A DNA stretch of 21,996 bases. It comes from DASZZY01 sp036260395 (GTDB lineage Bacteria > Actinomycetota > UBA4738 > CALAEC01). Location: assembly GCA_036260395.1 (NCBI GenBank), contig DASZZY010000116.1, positions 1 through 21,996 of the forward strand, read 5' to 3'. Under the pieces are notes generated by a model, which made no database searches, was not told the origin of the DNA, and worked only from the letters and a program-made list of their open reading frames with translations. The translations under genes were made by a program, and so were the position numbers. Shown piece after piece: positions 1 to 7,900 of this stretch. Numbering within the stretch: the stretch's first letter is position 1; each line of letters opens with the position of its first letter.

Positions 1-599
1 GGGAGCGCCGTGAGGCCCTCCCACGACGCCTCCAACGGCTCGCGGCCGAACGCCGTCGCGGTCCAGGTCGCGGTACGGATCCCGTGCGCGTCGGTGATGA
101 TCGCCCAGCGGGCCTCCACGCCGTTCGTCCGGGCGTGCGTCAGCACCGTCCAGGTGCCGGCAGCGCCCGTCGTGCGCTTCACCGTGATGCCGTCGAAGTA
201 CGGGGCCGCGGCCAGGCTCGCGTAGGCCTCCGCGAGCGCGCGGCCGTCAGCCACCGGCCGGCCGGCCAGCTCCCAGGCGCGGTTGAAGCCGGTGGTCGCT
301 TCGCACCACCGACCGGCGGCGGCGATCATGCGCTGGCGCGTGCCCGGATAGATCCGCGGCTCCAGGACGAGGGCCGTCTTCAACCCGGCGGCCTGCTCCG
401 TGCCGACGAGCTCCGTCCCCGGGCCGAACAGCGCTACCGCTGCCTGGCCCGCGCTGCCGGGTGCGCACACATCCTCCCCGTGATCGCCGGCCGCAGCGCT
501 GGTCATCGGGGCCAACGCGAAGACGACGAGGGCCGCCGTCGAGAGGGCGACGACCCGTGCGATCCAGGTGGTAGAGCGGGCGGAAGTTGCTGCGGGCAT
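1..599 (-). CDS. Secreted protein of unknown function, partial (C-terminus off the window)
   Basis: I do not recognise this protein. The minus-strand frame opens with ATG at 599 and stays open to the window edge, giving 199 codons. Residues 1-39 look like a Sec signal peptide: basic start (MPAATSAR), hydrophobic core (ARVVALSTAALVVFALAP), then a small-residue run (TSAAA) before an acidic mature start (GDHGEDVC). The mature part has two cysteines, near residues 45 and 99, that could pair. It ends in a Thr/Trp-rich, probably beta-rich stretch (RWAIITDAHG, then WTATAFG). An AAGGGGG ribosome-binding site lies just upstream of the ATG. It is divergent from rsmD, so it is a separate unit. Codon bias matches the genome. 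The signal peptide and start are convincing; the function is open, and the missing C-terminus may hold the informative domain. Confidence 0.75.
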   Translation of the reverse strand, partial: MPAATSARSTTWIARVVALSTAALVVFALAPMTSAAAGDHGEDVCAPGSAGQAAVALFGPGTELVGTEQAAGLKTALVLEPRIYPGTRQRMIAAAGRWCEATTGFNRAWELAGRPVADGRALAEAYASLAAAPYFDGITVKRTTGAAGTWTVLTHARTNGVEARWAIITDAHGIRTATWTATAFGREPLEASWEGLTAL

Positions 600-638
600 G
601 TGTGTCCCCCTTGTAAGGTACGACCGGAAAGTCCGCAC

Positions 639-647
639 AGCCTAGCA
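639..647 (-). promoter_or_regulatory. Extended -10 element for the minus-strand secreted protein gene
   Basis: Read on the minus strand this is TGCTAGGCT, that is TGN followed by a TANNNT hexamer. Transcription would begin about 7 bases further on, leaving a leader of about 30 bases that contains the AAGGGGG ribosome-binding site before the ATG at 599. It shares the TGCTAG core with several other promoters in the window. No clear -35 box is seen. Confidence 0.45.
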
Positions 648-709
648 GGTCGACGCGTCCCCGCCCACGTGAGTTCGCGCTCGAGCGGCCGTTTCCCTGC
701 GGCGGGACG

Positions 710-715
710 CACAAT
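710..715 (+). promoter_or_regulatory. Possible -10 element for rsmD (leaderless)
   Basis: CACAAT matches TATAAT at four of six positions and ends six bases before the rsmD ATG. That is the spacing expected if transcription starts at the start codon. No Shine-Dalgarno sequence is present. It is weaker than the TAGNNT elements elsewhere in the window. Confidence 0.3.
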
Positions 716-721
716 GACCGC

Positions 722-1267
722 ATGCGGATCATCGCGGGGTCGGCCAGGGGCACACGGCTCGGCCCCGTCCCCGCCGGGACCCGGCCGCTGTCCGATCGGG
801 CCCGGGAGGGCCTGTTCAGCCACCTGGGAGCCACGGTGGCCGGCGCCCGGTGCCTCGACTTGTTCGGGGGCACGGGGGCCGTGGGCATCGAGGCCCTGTC
901 CCGAGGGGCCGAAACATGCGTGTTCGTGGAAAAAAGCCCGCGGGCCGTCCGCACCATTCGGGACAACCTGTCGAAAACTGGGCTCTCCGAGAGGAGCGAG
1001 GTCGTCCGCCGCGACGTCGGCAGGTACCTTGAGGGTGACCGAGATGACCGGTTCGACATCGTCTTCGCCGATCCCCCATACCGCCTGGGCGCCGCGGCCC
1101 TGCGCCGGATCGTCGCCAAGGCGGCCGAACGGGTCGAATCGAGCGGCATCATGGTCCTGACCAGGCCGGCCGCGGATGACGCGGATGTGATTCCTGTACA
1201 CTGGGCCCTTACCAAGCTCTTGGCCTACGGAGACACCCACGTCCTCGTCTGCCGGGAGGGAGCGTGA
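722..1267 (+). CDS. rsmD: 16S rRNA (guanine(966)-N(2))-methyltransferase RsmD
   Basis: It transfers a methyl group from S-adenosylmethionine to the N2 of G966 in 16S rRNA during 30S assembly in the cytoplasm. The 181-residue product is of normal family length. It opens with the family N-terminus MRIIAGSARGTRL. The SAM-binding glycine loop is LDLFGGTGAVGIEALSRGA at residues 45-63, and the N2-guanine methyltransferase catalytic motif DPPY is at residues 117-120. The ATG at 722 is the first start in frame that gives the standard N-terminus. The gene starts the first operon and overlaps coaD by four bases (GTGA), the usual rsmD-coaD pairing. It is divergent from the secreted protein gene, with 122 bases between them that hold both promoters. 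Confidence 0.96.
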   Translation: MRIIAGSARGTRLGPVPAGTRPLSDRAREGLFSHLGATVAGARCLDLFGGTGAVGIEALSRGAETCVFVEKSPRAVRTIRDNLSKTGLSERSEVVRRDVGRYLEGDRDDRFDIVFADPPYRLGAAALRRIVAKAAERVESSGIMVLTRPAADDADVIPVHWALTKLLAYGDTHVLVCREGA

Positions 1268-1740
1268 CCGTGACGGCCCTGTGCCCGGGGACCTTCGACC
1301 CCGTCACCAACGGCCATGTCGACGTGGTGCGGCGCGCGGCGAAGCTGTTCGACCGCGTGGTGGTGGCGGTGGTCGAGAACCCCTCGAAGGAGCCCCTGTT
1401 CCCGACCGGCGACCGCGTGGAGATGCTCCGCGAGGCCGTGGGCGATCTCGGCAACGTGGAGGTCGAGGGGTTCACCGGGCTGCTGGTGGACCACGCTCGG
1501 AACCGAGGGGTGGACGTGATCGTGAAGGGCCTCCGGGCCACGCAGGACTTCGACTACGAGCTCCAGATGGCGCAGATGAACCGGCACCTGTCCGGCGTCG
1601 AGACGTGCTTCGTCCCCACCAACCCGCGGTGGTCGTACCTGTCGTCCTCGCTGATCAAGGAGGTCGCGCGGTACGGGGGCGACGTGAGCGGGCTGGTGCC
1701 CGACCACGTCCTCCGTCGGCTGAAGGAGCGGCTGGCCTGA
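1264..1740 (+). CDS. coaD: Phosphopantetheine adenylyltransferase CoaD
   Basis: It catalyses the penultimate step of coenzyme A synthesis: 4'-phosphopantetheine plus ATP gives dephospho-CoA plus pyrophosphate. The 158-residue length is typical. The nucleotidyltransferase signature GTFDPVTNGH is at residues 9-18, with H18 in the TNGH version of the (H/T)xGH motif. Residues 88-99 (KGLRATQDFDYE) and the YLSSSLIKEVA segment at 125-135 are the other conserved active-site blocks; the latter corresponds to the ISST-type phosphate-binding motif. The start is the GTG at 1264, inside the end of rsmD, which gives the expected short strand before GTFDP. Its stop overlaps the next start (TGATG), so translation is probably coupled. 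Confidence 0.97.
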   Translation: MTVTALCPGTFDPVTNGHVDVVRRAAKLFDRVVVAVVENPSKEPLFPTGDRVEMLREAVGDLGNVEVEGFTGLLVDHARNRGVDVIVKGLRATQDFDYELQMAQMNRHLSGVETCFVPTNPRWSYLSSSLIKEVARYGGDVSGLVPDHVLRRLKERLA

Positions 1741-2300
1741 TGGACATCTCCGCCCGCCTCCAGCAGCTCGAGGAGCTGCTCCAGGCCGCCCGGACCATGC
1801 CGCTGTCGTCGTCGGTGCTGGTGAACCGGGAGGAGGTCCTGGAGCTCGTCGAGGAGATGCGCGAGGCGCTCCCCGAGGAGGTCAAGCAGGCCCGGTGGGT
1901 GGTCAAGGACCGGGAGCAGCTGCTGGCCAAGGCCCGCCGGGACGCGGAGGGCATCATCCAGCAGGCCCTCCGGGAGCAGGCCCGCCTCGTGTCCCAGGAG
2001 GAGGTCGTGCAGGAGTCGGTCCGCGAGGCCGAGGGGGTCGTGGCGGAGGCGCGCGAGCAGGCCCGGCAGATCCGGCTGGAGGCCGAGGACTACATGGACC
2101 AGCGCCTGGCCGCCTTCGAGGCCACGCTGACCCGGACGCAGGAGCAGATCGCGGAGATCCGCGAGCACCAGGAGGCCCAGATCTCGAGGATCCAGGACCT
2201 CCTGGGCAAGACGCTCCAGCAGGTGCAGCGGGGCCGCGAGCGGCTCCGGGGCGGCACGATCGCCGAGGAGGAGCTGGCGCCTCAGGGGGAGGAGGCGTGA
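1740..2300 (+). CDS. sepIVA: SepIVA/DivIVA-like coiled-coil cell-division protein
   Basis: This is a cytoplasmic coiled-coil protein of 186 residues, almost entirely charged heptad-like helix. From memory it resembles mycobacterial SepIVA (Rv2927c), a DivIVA-like septal factor. Both have an N-terminal block with a short loop (TMPLSSSVLVNREEVLELVE, residues 19-38). Both have a block RLVSQEEVV (82-90), then DYMDQRLAAFE (117-127), then a GKTLQQVQRGRERLR tail (156-170). The mycobacterial protein is about 245 residues; here the repetitive middle helix appears to be missing. Its position before the DUF177-rpmF-rnc genes also matches Mycobacterium. The start overlaps the coaD stop (TGATG), and its own stop overlaps the next start the same way. 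A generic DivIVA-domain protein is the alternative name. Confidence 0.75.
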   Translation: MDISARLQQLEELLQAARTMPLSSSVLVNREEVLELVEEMREALPEEVKQARWVVKDREQLLAKARRDAEGIIQQALREQARLVSQEEVVQESVREAEGVVAEAREQARQIRLEAEDYMDQRLAAFEATLTRTQEQIAEIREHQEAQISRIQDLLGKTLQQVQRGRERLRGGTIAEEELAPQGEEA

Positions 2301-2797
2301 TGGACGCCGTCGACGTCGGCGATCTACTCGGCTCGCCGGGCGCCTCCCGCCGGGTCCGCAGGGAGGAGCCGCTCGAGGGCCTGGCCACGGAGCTGGCCGA
2401 GGTCCCGGCCGACGACCCGGTCAGGATCGAGCTGCTGCTGGAGAGCGTCGTGGAGGGCATCGTGGCGTCGGGTCCGGTCAGCGGCCGGATGCGGTTCCGG
2501 TGCGCCCGGTGCCTCAAGGGGTTCTCCGAGGCGTTCTCCGTCGAGGTCAGCGAGCTGTTCGCGGTGGACCGGACCCCCGACGACGAGGAGACGTACCCGG
2601 TCCGGGAGGGGACCATCGACCTGGAGCCGATGGTCCGGGACGTCGTGGTGCTCTCGATGCCGTTCTCGCCGCTGTGCCGCGACGACTGCCTGGGGCTGTG
2701 CGAACGGTGCGGCGGCGACCGGAACGCCGGCGAGTGCAGCTGCGAGCCCGTTGTCGACGCCCGGTGGGCGCCGCTGGCGGGCCTGGACCTCGACTGA
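2300..2797 (+). CDS. yceD: DUF177 / YceD family protein, linked to 23S rRNA or L32 accumulation
   Basis: This is a 165-residue DUF177 protein. The family sits next to rpmF in most bacteria and has been linked to 23S rRNA and L32 accumulation; its molecular role is not settled. The metal-binding cysteine pattern is clear: C68 and C71 (FRCARC), then C126, C130, C134 and C137 (in PLCRDDCLGLCERCGG), then C146 and C148. An acidic segment (DRTPDDEETYP, 90-100) precedes the conserved hydrophobic block around DLEPMVRDVVVLSMP. The start is the ATG overlapping the upstream stop, with no other start nearby. Only 14 bases separate it from rpmF, consistent with joint expression. Confidence 0.93.
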   Translation: MDAVDVGDLLGSPGASRRVRREEPLEGLATELAEVPADDPVRIELLLESVVEGIVASGPVSGRMRFRCARCLKGFSEAFSVEVSELFAVDRTPDDEETYPVREGTIDLEPMVRDVVVLSMPFSPLCRDDCLGLCERCGGDRNAGECSCEPVVDARWAPLAGLDLD

Positions 2798-2811
2798 CCG
2801 AAAGGAGCACC

Positions 2812-2988
2812 GTGGCCGTACCGAAGCGCAAGACGACCCGGGCCAAGCGCGACCAGCGCCGGTCCCACTGGAAGGGCTCGCCCCCGACCTACACCACGTG
2901 CCCGCAGTGCCGCCAGCCCAAGCTGCCCCATCGGGTGTGCGGGAACTGCGGCTACTACGGCGGGCGGCAGGCCGTCGAGGTCGAGTAG
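2812..2988 (+). CDS. rpmF: 50S ribosomal protein L32
   Basis: L32 is a small zinc-ribbon protein of the large ribosomal subunit. The 58-residue product begins AVPKRKTTRAKRDQRRSHW after the initiator, the standard L32 N-terminus. It carries all four zinc-ligand cysteines: C30 and C33 (CPQC), C43 and C46 (CGNC). It is therefore the zinc-dependent C+ form rather than the C- form that actinobacteria may induce under zinc limitation. The GTG start is supported by an AAAGGAG ribosome-binding site at 2801-2807. The gene lies between DUF177 and rnc, the usual order. Confidence 0.97.
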   Translation: MAVPKRKTTRAKRDQRRSHWKGSPPTYTTCPQCRQPKLPHRVCGNCGYYGGRQAVEVE

Positions 2989-2997
2989 GCGGACGCG

Positions 2998-3705
2998 GTG
3001 CGCACGCGGGCCGGGCGGCTGGAGCGGGCCCTCGGCCTCCGCTTCCGCGATCCTCGGCTGCTCGAGGCCGCGCTGACCCATCGCTCGCACGCCTTCGAGC
3101 AGGACTCGGACATCACGAACGAGCGGCTCGAGTTCCTCGGCGACGCCGTCCTGGGCCTCGTGGTCACGGACCTGGCCTACCGCCGGTTCCCCGACCTGGC
3201 GGAGGGCGAGCTGGCCAAGCTCCGCGCGGCCACGGTCAACATGGTGACGCTGGCGGCCATCGCCAGGGATCTGCGGCTCGGCGAGGAGCTCCTGGTCGGC
3301 AGGGGCGAGGAGCTCTCCGGGGGACGCGACAAGCCCTCGATCCTCGCCGACTCGATGGAGGCCGTCCTGGGGGCCATCTACGTCGACCGTGGGCTGCGCC
3401 CGGCGAGCGAGGTGATCGAGCGGCTCTTCTGGCCCCGGATGGCTGCCTATGTCCGGGGCGAGGGCGATCGCGACTACAAGACGGGCCTCCAGGAGCTGGC
3501 GGCCCAGGACGTCGGGAACGTGCCGCAGTACCGGGTGCGCGAGGAGGGCCCCGACCACGACAAGCGCTTCACCGCCACGGTCTTCCTGGCCGGCGAGCCC
3601 TACGGGACCGGGCAGGGGCGGTCGAAGAAGGAGGCCGAGCAGCAGGCCGCCCGGGAGGCCTACGTACGGCTGATGGAGGGCTCCTCGGCCGGGGGGGAGG
3701 GGTAG
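2998..3705 (+). CDS. rnc: Ribonuclease III
   Basis: RNase III cleaves double-stranded RNA, including the stems that release 16S and 23S rRNA precursors. The 235-residue protein has the full two-domain layout. The nuclease domain carries the signature NERLEFLGDAVL at residues 41-52. Metal-site acids are E45 and D49 in that motif, and D118 and E121 in DSMEA. The double-stranded RNA-binding domain spans about 159-227, from DYKTGLQELAAQ to the KKEAEQQAAREAY helix. The GTG at 2998 gives the expected start. No Shine-Dalgarno is evident in the nine-base gap after rpmF, so translation is probably coupled. The next gene begins immediately after its stop. Confidence 0.97.
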   Translation: MRTRAGRLERALGLRFRDPRLLEAALTHRSHAFEQDSDITNERLEFLGDAVLGLVVTDLAYRRFPDLAEGELAKLRAATVNMVTLAAIARDLRLGEELLVGRGEELSGGRDKPSILADSMEAVLGAIYVDRGLRPASEVIERLFWPRMAAYVRGEGDRDYKTGLQELAAQDVGNVPQYRVREEGPDHDKRFTATVFLAGEPYGTGQGRSKKEAEQQAAREAYVRLMEGSSAGGEG

Positions 3706-4548
3706 GTGGAACTCCCCGAGATCGAGGTCCTCCGGCGGGACCTCGAGAAGGACGTCGTCGGCCGGCGCGTCGCCTCGGTCGACGTGCGGAGGACCAAGAA
3801 CGCCAAGCGCGTCCTCCGCCGCCACAAGACCCCCAAGGACTTCCGCGACAAGCTCGTCGGTCGGCGGTTCACCAAGGTCGGTCGGCGCGGCAAGTACATC
3901 CTGCTGCACCTCGACGACGGCAACGTCCTCGTGGCCCACATGGGGATGAGCGGCCGGTTCCTCCGGGGCACCAAGCGCGTCCCGGCCGCGGACCACACGC
4001 ACGTGGTCATCACCTTCCAGCAGGGCGGCGACCTCCGGTACATCGATCCCCGGGCCTTCGGCGAGCTGTTCGTGGTCACCCCCGACGGCCTCGGGAAGGT
4101 CCGGGAGCTGGCCCACATCGCCATCGATCCGCTGGAGACGACGTTCACCTGGCAGCAGTTCTCCGAGATGCTGGCCAGACGGCGGTCCAAGCTGAAGCCG
4201 CTCCTCATGGATCAGGAGTTCATCTCGGGGCTCGGCAACATCTACTCGGACGAGGTGCTGTTCGCCGCGGGCCTGCGCCACGACCGGATGTCGGATGAGC
4301 TGTCCTCGCAAGAGGTCCGGCGCCTGTACCGGGCCATCCAGGAGGTGGTCCAGGAGGCCATCCGGTTCCGCGGCACCACCCTGGGCGACGAGGCGTACGT
4401 CGACCTGTTCGGCAAGCCGGGGGAGTTCCAGAACGAGCTGCGGGTCTACGGTCGGCGCGCGGAAGCCTGCCGGCGATGCCGGACGCCGATCGAGACCGTG
4501 AAGTACTCGAACCGCAACTCGTACTTCTGCCCCCAGTGCCAGAGCTAG
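3706..4548 (+). CDS. mutM: Fpg/MutM-family DNA glycosylase lacking the catalytic N-terminal proline
   Basis: Formamidopyrimidine-DNA glycosylases excise 8-oxoguanine and ring-opened purines, then cut the abasic site. The 280-residue protein has the family layout: N-terminal beta-sandwich, the conserved loop lysine K63 (RRGKY), GMSG (80-83), DPRAFG (115-120), the helix-two-turn-helix segment around SGLGNIYSDEVLF (174-186), and a C-terminal zinc finger with C255, C258, C275 and C278. The usual start is MPELPEVE, where proline becomes the N-terminal Schiff-base nucleophile. Here the frame starts GTG-GAA, giving MELPEIE. The codon immediately before is the TAG that ends rnc, in the same frame, so no upstream start is possible. 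Glu at position 2 should also block methionine removal. It could be a functional variant, a glycosylase with altered lyase chemistry, or a three-base assembly loss. Family membership is certain; activity is not. Confidence 0.93.
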   Translation: MELPEIEVLRRDLEKDVVGRRVASVDVRRTKNAKRVLRRHKTPKDFRDKLVGRRFTKVGRRGKYILLHLDDGNVLVAHMGMSGRFLRGTKRVPAADHTHVVITFQQGGDLRYIDPRAFGELFVVTPDGLGKVRELAHIAIDPLETTFTWQQFSEMLARRRSKLKPLLMDQEFISGLGNIYSDEVLFAAGLRHDRMSDELSSQEVRRLYRAIQEVVQEAIRFRGTTLGDEAYVDLFGKPGEFQNELRVYGRRAEACRRCRTPIETVKYSNRNSYFCPQCQS

Positions 4549-4564
4549 CTCCGCGGCGATAGCG

Positions 4565-4843
4565 ATGGCGGACGTCGCCCGGGCGCACGTGTGGGTCTCC
4601 GGGCGCGTGCAGGGGGTCTTCTTCCGGCACGAGACCCGCGAGCGGGCCCGCCGCGAGGGCCTGGCCGGCTGGGTCCGGAACACCGAGGACGGCCGGGTGG
4701 AGGCGGTGTTCGAGGGACCGCCCGAGGCCGTCGAGCGCCTCGTGGCGTGGTGCCACGAGGGCACCGACTACGCCCGGGTTGCCCGGGTCGAGGTGGAACG
4801 CGAAGCCCCGGAGGGCCTCCACGGGTTCGAGGTCCGTCCGTAG
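4565..4843 (+). CDS. acyP: Acylphosphatase
   Basis: It hydrolyses the carboxyl-phosphate bond of acylphosphates; its physiological substrate in bacteria is uncertain. The 92-residue length is standard. Motif 1 is GRVQGVFFR at residues 13-21, with R21 binding the phosphate. Motif 2 is GWVRNTEDG at 35-43, with catalytic N39, followed by VEAVFEG. The ATG at 4565 fits the family N-terminus and lies 16 bases after the mutM-like stop. The same gene sits between fpg and smc in Mycobacterium tuberculosis (Rv2922A, from memory). It closes the first operon: the next gene has its own -10 element. Confidence 0.96.
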   Translation: MADVARAHVWVSGRVQGVFFRHETRERARREGLAGWVRNTEDGRVEAVFEGPPEAVERLVAWCHEGTDYARVARVEVEREAPEGLHGFEVRP

Positions 4844-4887
4844 CGCCCAACTTCATCGTCCATTCCGGGGATTCGGCCTCACCGCGC

Positions 4888-4896
4888 TGCTAGCAT
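4888..4896 (+). promoter_or_regulatory. Extended -10 element for smc (leaderless)
   Basis: TGCTAGCAT combines an extended TGN with a TANNNT hexamer and ends seven bases before the smc ATG. That places the predicted transcription start at or next to the initiation codon. No ribosome-binding site is present in the 60-base gap after acylphosphatase. The -35 region is not recognisable, as expected for an extended -10 promoter. Confidence 0.55.
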
Positions 4897-4903
4897 CCGC
4901 CCG

Positions 4904-7900
4904 ATGTTCCTGCGGTCGCTGCAGCTCCGCGGCTTCAAGTCGTTCGCCGACAAGACCACCCTCGAGTTCGCCCCCGGCCTCTCCGTGATCGTCGGGCCCA
5001 ACGGCTCGGGCAAGTCGAATCTGGTCGACGCCATCTCGTGGGTCCTCGGCGAGCAGGGCCCGCGCGCGCTGCGGGGCGCCCACATGGCCGACGTGATCTT
5101 CGCCGGCAGCCCGGGGCGGTCCGGGCTCGGGATGGCGCAGGTCTCGCTGGTCATCGACAACTCCGAGGGCCTCATCCCCGTCGACCTCTCCGAGATCGAG
5201 ATCGCCCGGGTCGTCTACCGCTCGGGCGAGAGCCAGTACCTGCTCGGCGGCGAGCCCGTCCGGCTGATGGACATCCAGGAGATGCTCTCCGACACCGGGA
5301 TCGGGCGGGGGCTGCACACCGTCGTGGGCCAGGGCCAGCTGGAGGACGTCCTCACCGCGCGGCCCGAGGACCGGCGACAGTTCATCGAGGAGGCTGCCGG
5401 CATCGCCAAGCACCGCCGCCGGAAGGACCGCGCCCAGCGAAAGCTGGCCGGGATCGAGCAGGACCTGGTGCGCCTGCAGGACGTGATGGCCGAGCTGAAG
5501 CGCCAGCTCCGGCCGCTGAAGCAGCAGGCCGAGGCCGCCACCAAGCACGAGGAGCTGTCGGCACTGGCCGCCGAGCTCGCTTGGCGGCTGGCCGCCTCGA
5601 GGCTCCGGGCCCTGTACGAGGAGCGCGACGGCCGGCGCCCCGGGTGGGAGCGGGGGATGGCCCTCCGGAAGGAGGCCGACGAACGGCTGGCCGCGCTCGA
5701 CGCCGAGATCGCCTCGATCGCCGGCCGGCTGGTCGAGGCCGAGGCCGCGCTGGAAGCGGCGGAGCGGCGCCACGCCGAGGCCGCCGGCACCCGCACGCGC
5801 GCGGAGTCGCGGCTCCGGGAGGCGGTCCGTGACGAGGGCGACGCGCGGGCCCGGCTGGCCGCCGAGTCCGGCCGCCAGGGGCGGCTGTTCACGCTCGAGG
5901 AGGAGCTGCGGCGCATCGAGGCCGACCTCGCGGCCACGATCTCGGCGCTGGCCGACCGGGAAGCGGGGCTGGCCGAGGCCGAGCGCCGGTTCGCGGCGGC
6001 CGAGCGGGCGCGGCGGGAGTCAGAGGACGCGGCTTCCCGGGCCCGGGAGGACGCCGTGACCCGCCGGGCGGAGGCGGCCACGCTCCGCCGGATGCTGGAG
6101 TCGGCGGGCGAGGAGCGCGAGCGCCTCCGGGCCGCGCTCGATGAGGTCGTGGCCCGCCAGCGCGGGCTGGCGGACGAGCGCGAGGCCCTGGAGCGTGAGA
6201 TCGAGCGGCTCGACGCCGAGGAGACGCCGCTGGCCGACCGGCAGGCGGAGCTGACGAAGCAGGCCGAGCGGATCCGGACCGTCGTGGGCGGCGCCGAGGA
6301 CCGCGAGCGCGCGCTCGAGGGCCGCCGGCAGGTGCTGGAGGCCCGCCGCAAGGCCCTGGCCGAGACCCCCGGACGCCGCCTCCTCGCCCGGCGCGCCGGC
6401 CGGGCCGCCGGGCTGCTGGGCGAGCTCCTCCACGTGGAGCCGGGGCTGGAGAAGGCCGTGGCCGCGGCGCTCGGGCCGCTGGCCGACGCCGTCGTCTACG
6501 CGGACCACGGCGCTGCCGTCGCCGATGCGTCCGACGCCGCGGGGGCGGCGCTGGCGGTGTCCGAGGACGCGCCGGGCGGCTTCCTGCTCGAGGGCGAGCG
6601 CACGCTGCTCTCGGTGGTGCACCCGGACCCGGCGGCGTCGGAGGCGGCCCGGGCGCTCCTCCGGCACGTCTACCTGGCGTCCGACGCCGCCGAGGCCCTG
6701 GCCAAGCACCGGCGGCACCCCGGCGCGTCGTTCGTCACGCCGGACGGTGTGCTCGTCGGGCCGGCCCTGGTCCGCACCGCGCCCACGCCCTCGGAGGACG
6801 AGCTGGCGGTCCGCCGCGAATGGGTGGTCGTGGAGCGCGACCTGAACCGGGCCCGGAAGGACCTGGGTGCGGCCCGTGGCTCGCTGGATGCCGTCCGGGC
6901 CGAGGCCGCCGAGGTCGCGGAAGCGCTCCGCCGGATCGACGCGCTGATCACCGCCGCCGCCGAGCGGATGGCCGCCCTCGACGCGGGGCTGGCCGCGACG
7001 GCCCGGGAGCGGGACATCCTCGAGCAGCGCGTCGCGGTGGTGGAGGAGACGGTCGCCTCCGCGACCGCGGCGATGCAGCGGATGCCGCAGGAGCGGGACG
7101 ATGTCCCCGACGTCCCGCCCGCCCCCGAGCCCCCGCTGGCGCTCCGGGTCGAGGTCGAGGCCCTCCGGCGCGAGCGCCGCCGGCTGGCCCAGGCCCTGGC
7201 CCAGCGGCGGGCCGACGCGGAGCACGTCCGCTCCATCGACCCCCAGCAGCTGGCGGCGGAAGCCGAACGGACGGCGGGGCACCGCGAGCGGGCGGAGGCG
7301 GAGCTCGAGCGGGCCCAGGCCGCGCTGGCCGCGGCGGTCGACGCCCGCGAGGACGCGTCGCGCCACGCCGCCGAGCTCCGGTCCGCGGAGGCTGAGGCGA
7401 ACCGGGCATGGCGCGAGGCCGCGGGCGACCTCCAGCGGCTCCGGGACCGGTACGAGGACGAGGAGCAGGCGCGGCGGGACCTGCTGCGGCGGATCGACGA
7501 GGCCGAGCGGGTCCTGCGTGAGGGCCACGGCCGCGACCCCGCCCAGGCCGTGGCCGAGCTCGCCGAGGACGACACGCTGGAGTCGCTCCAGCGGCGCTCC
7601 GACCTGGTGGCCCGGCGGCTGGCGCTCCTCGGCCGCGTCAATCTGGTGGCGGCCGACGAGTACCGCGCGCTCCAGGAGCGGCATGACTTCCTCCAGCGGG
7701 AGATCGACGACGTCAAGGCCGCGCGCCGTGATCTCCGCACCGTGGTCCAGGAGGTGGACCGGAAGATCCGCGAGATCTTCGACGCGGCGTTCCGGGACGT
7801 GGCCGGGGAGTTCGCCTCGCTGTTCGCCACGCTGTTCCCCGAGGGCGAGGGCAAGCTGACCCTCACGGACCCCGACGACCTGCTCGCCACGGGCATCGAG

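Noticed and set aside
1954..4764. A 936-codon open frame on the minus strand
   Set aside because: It runs antisense through DUF177, rpmF, rnc, mutM and acylphosphatase, all clearly coding on the plus strand. Its composition (Pro/Arg/Gly/Leu/Glu runs) is the mirror of GC-rich codon bias and shows no domain.
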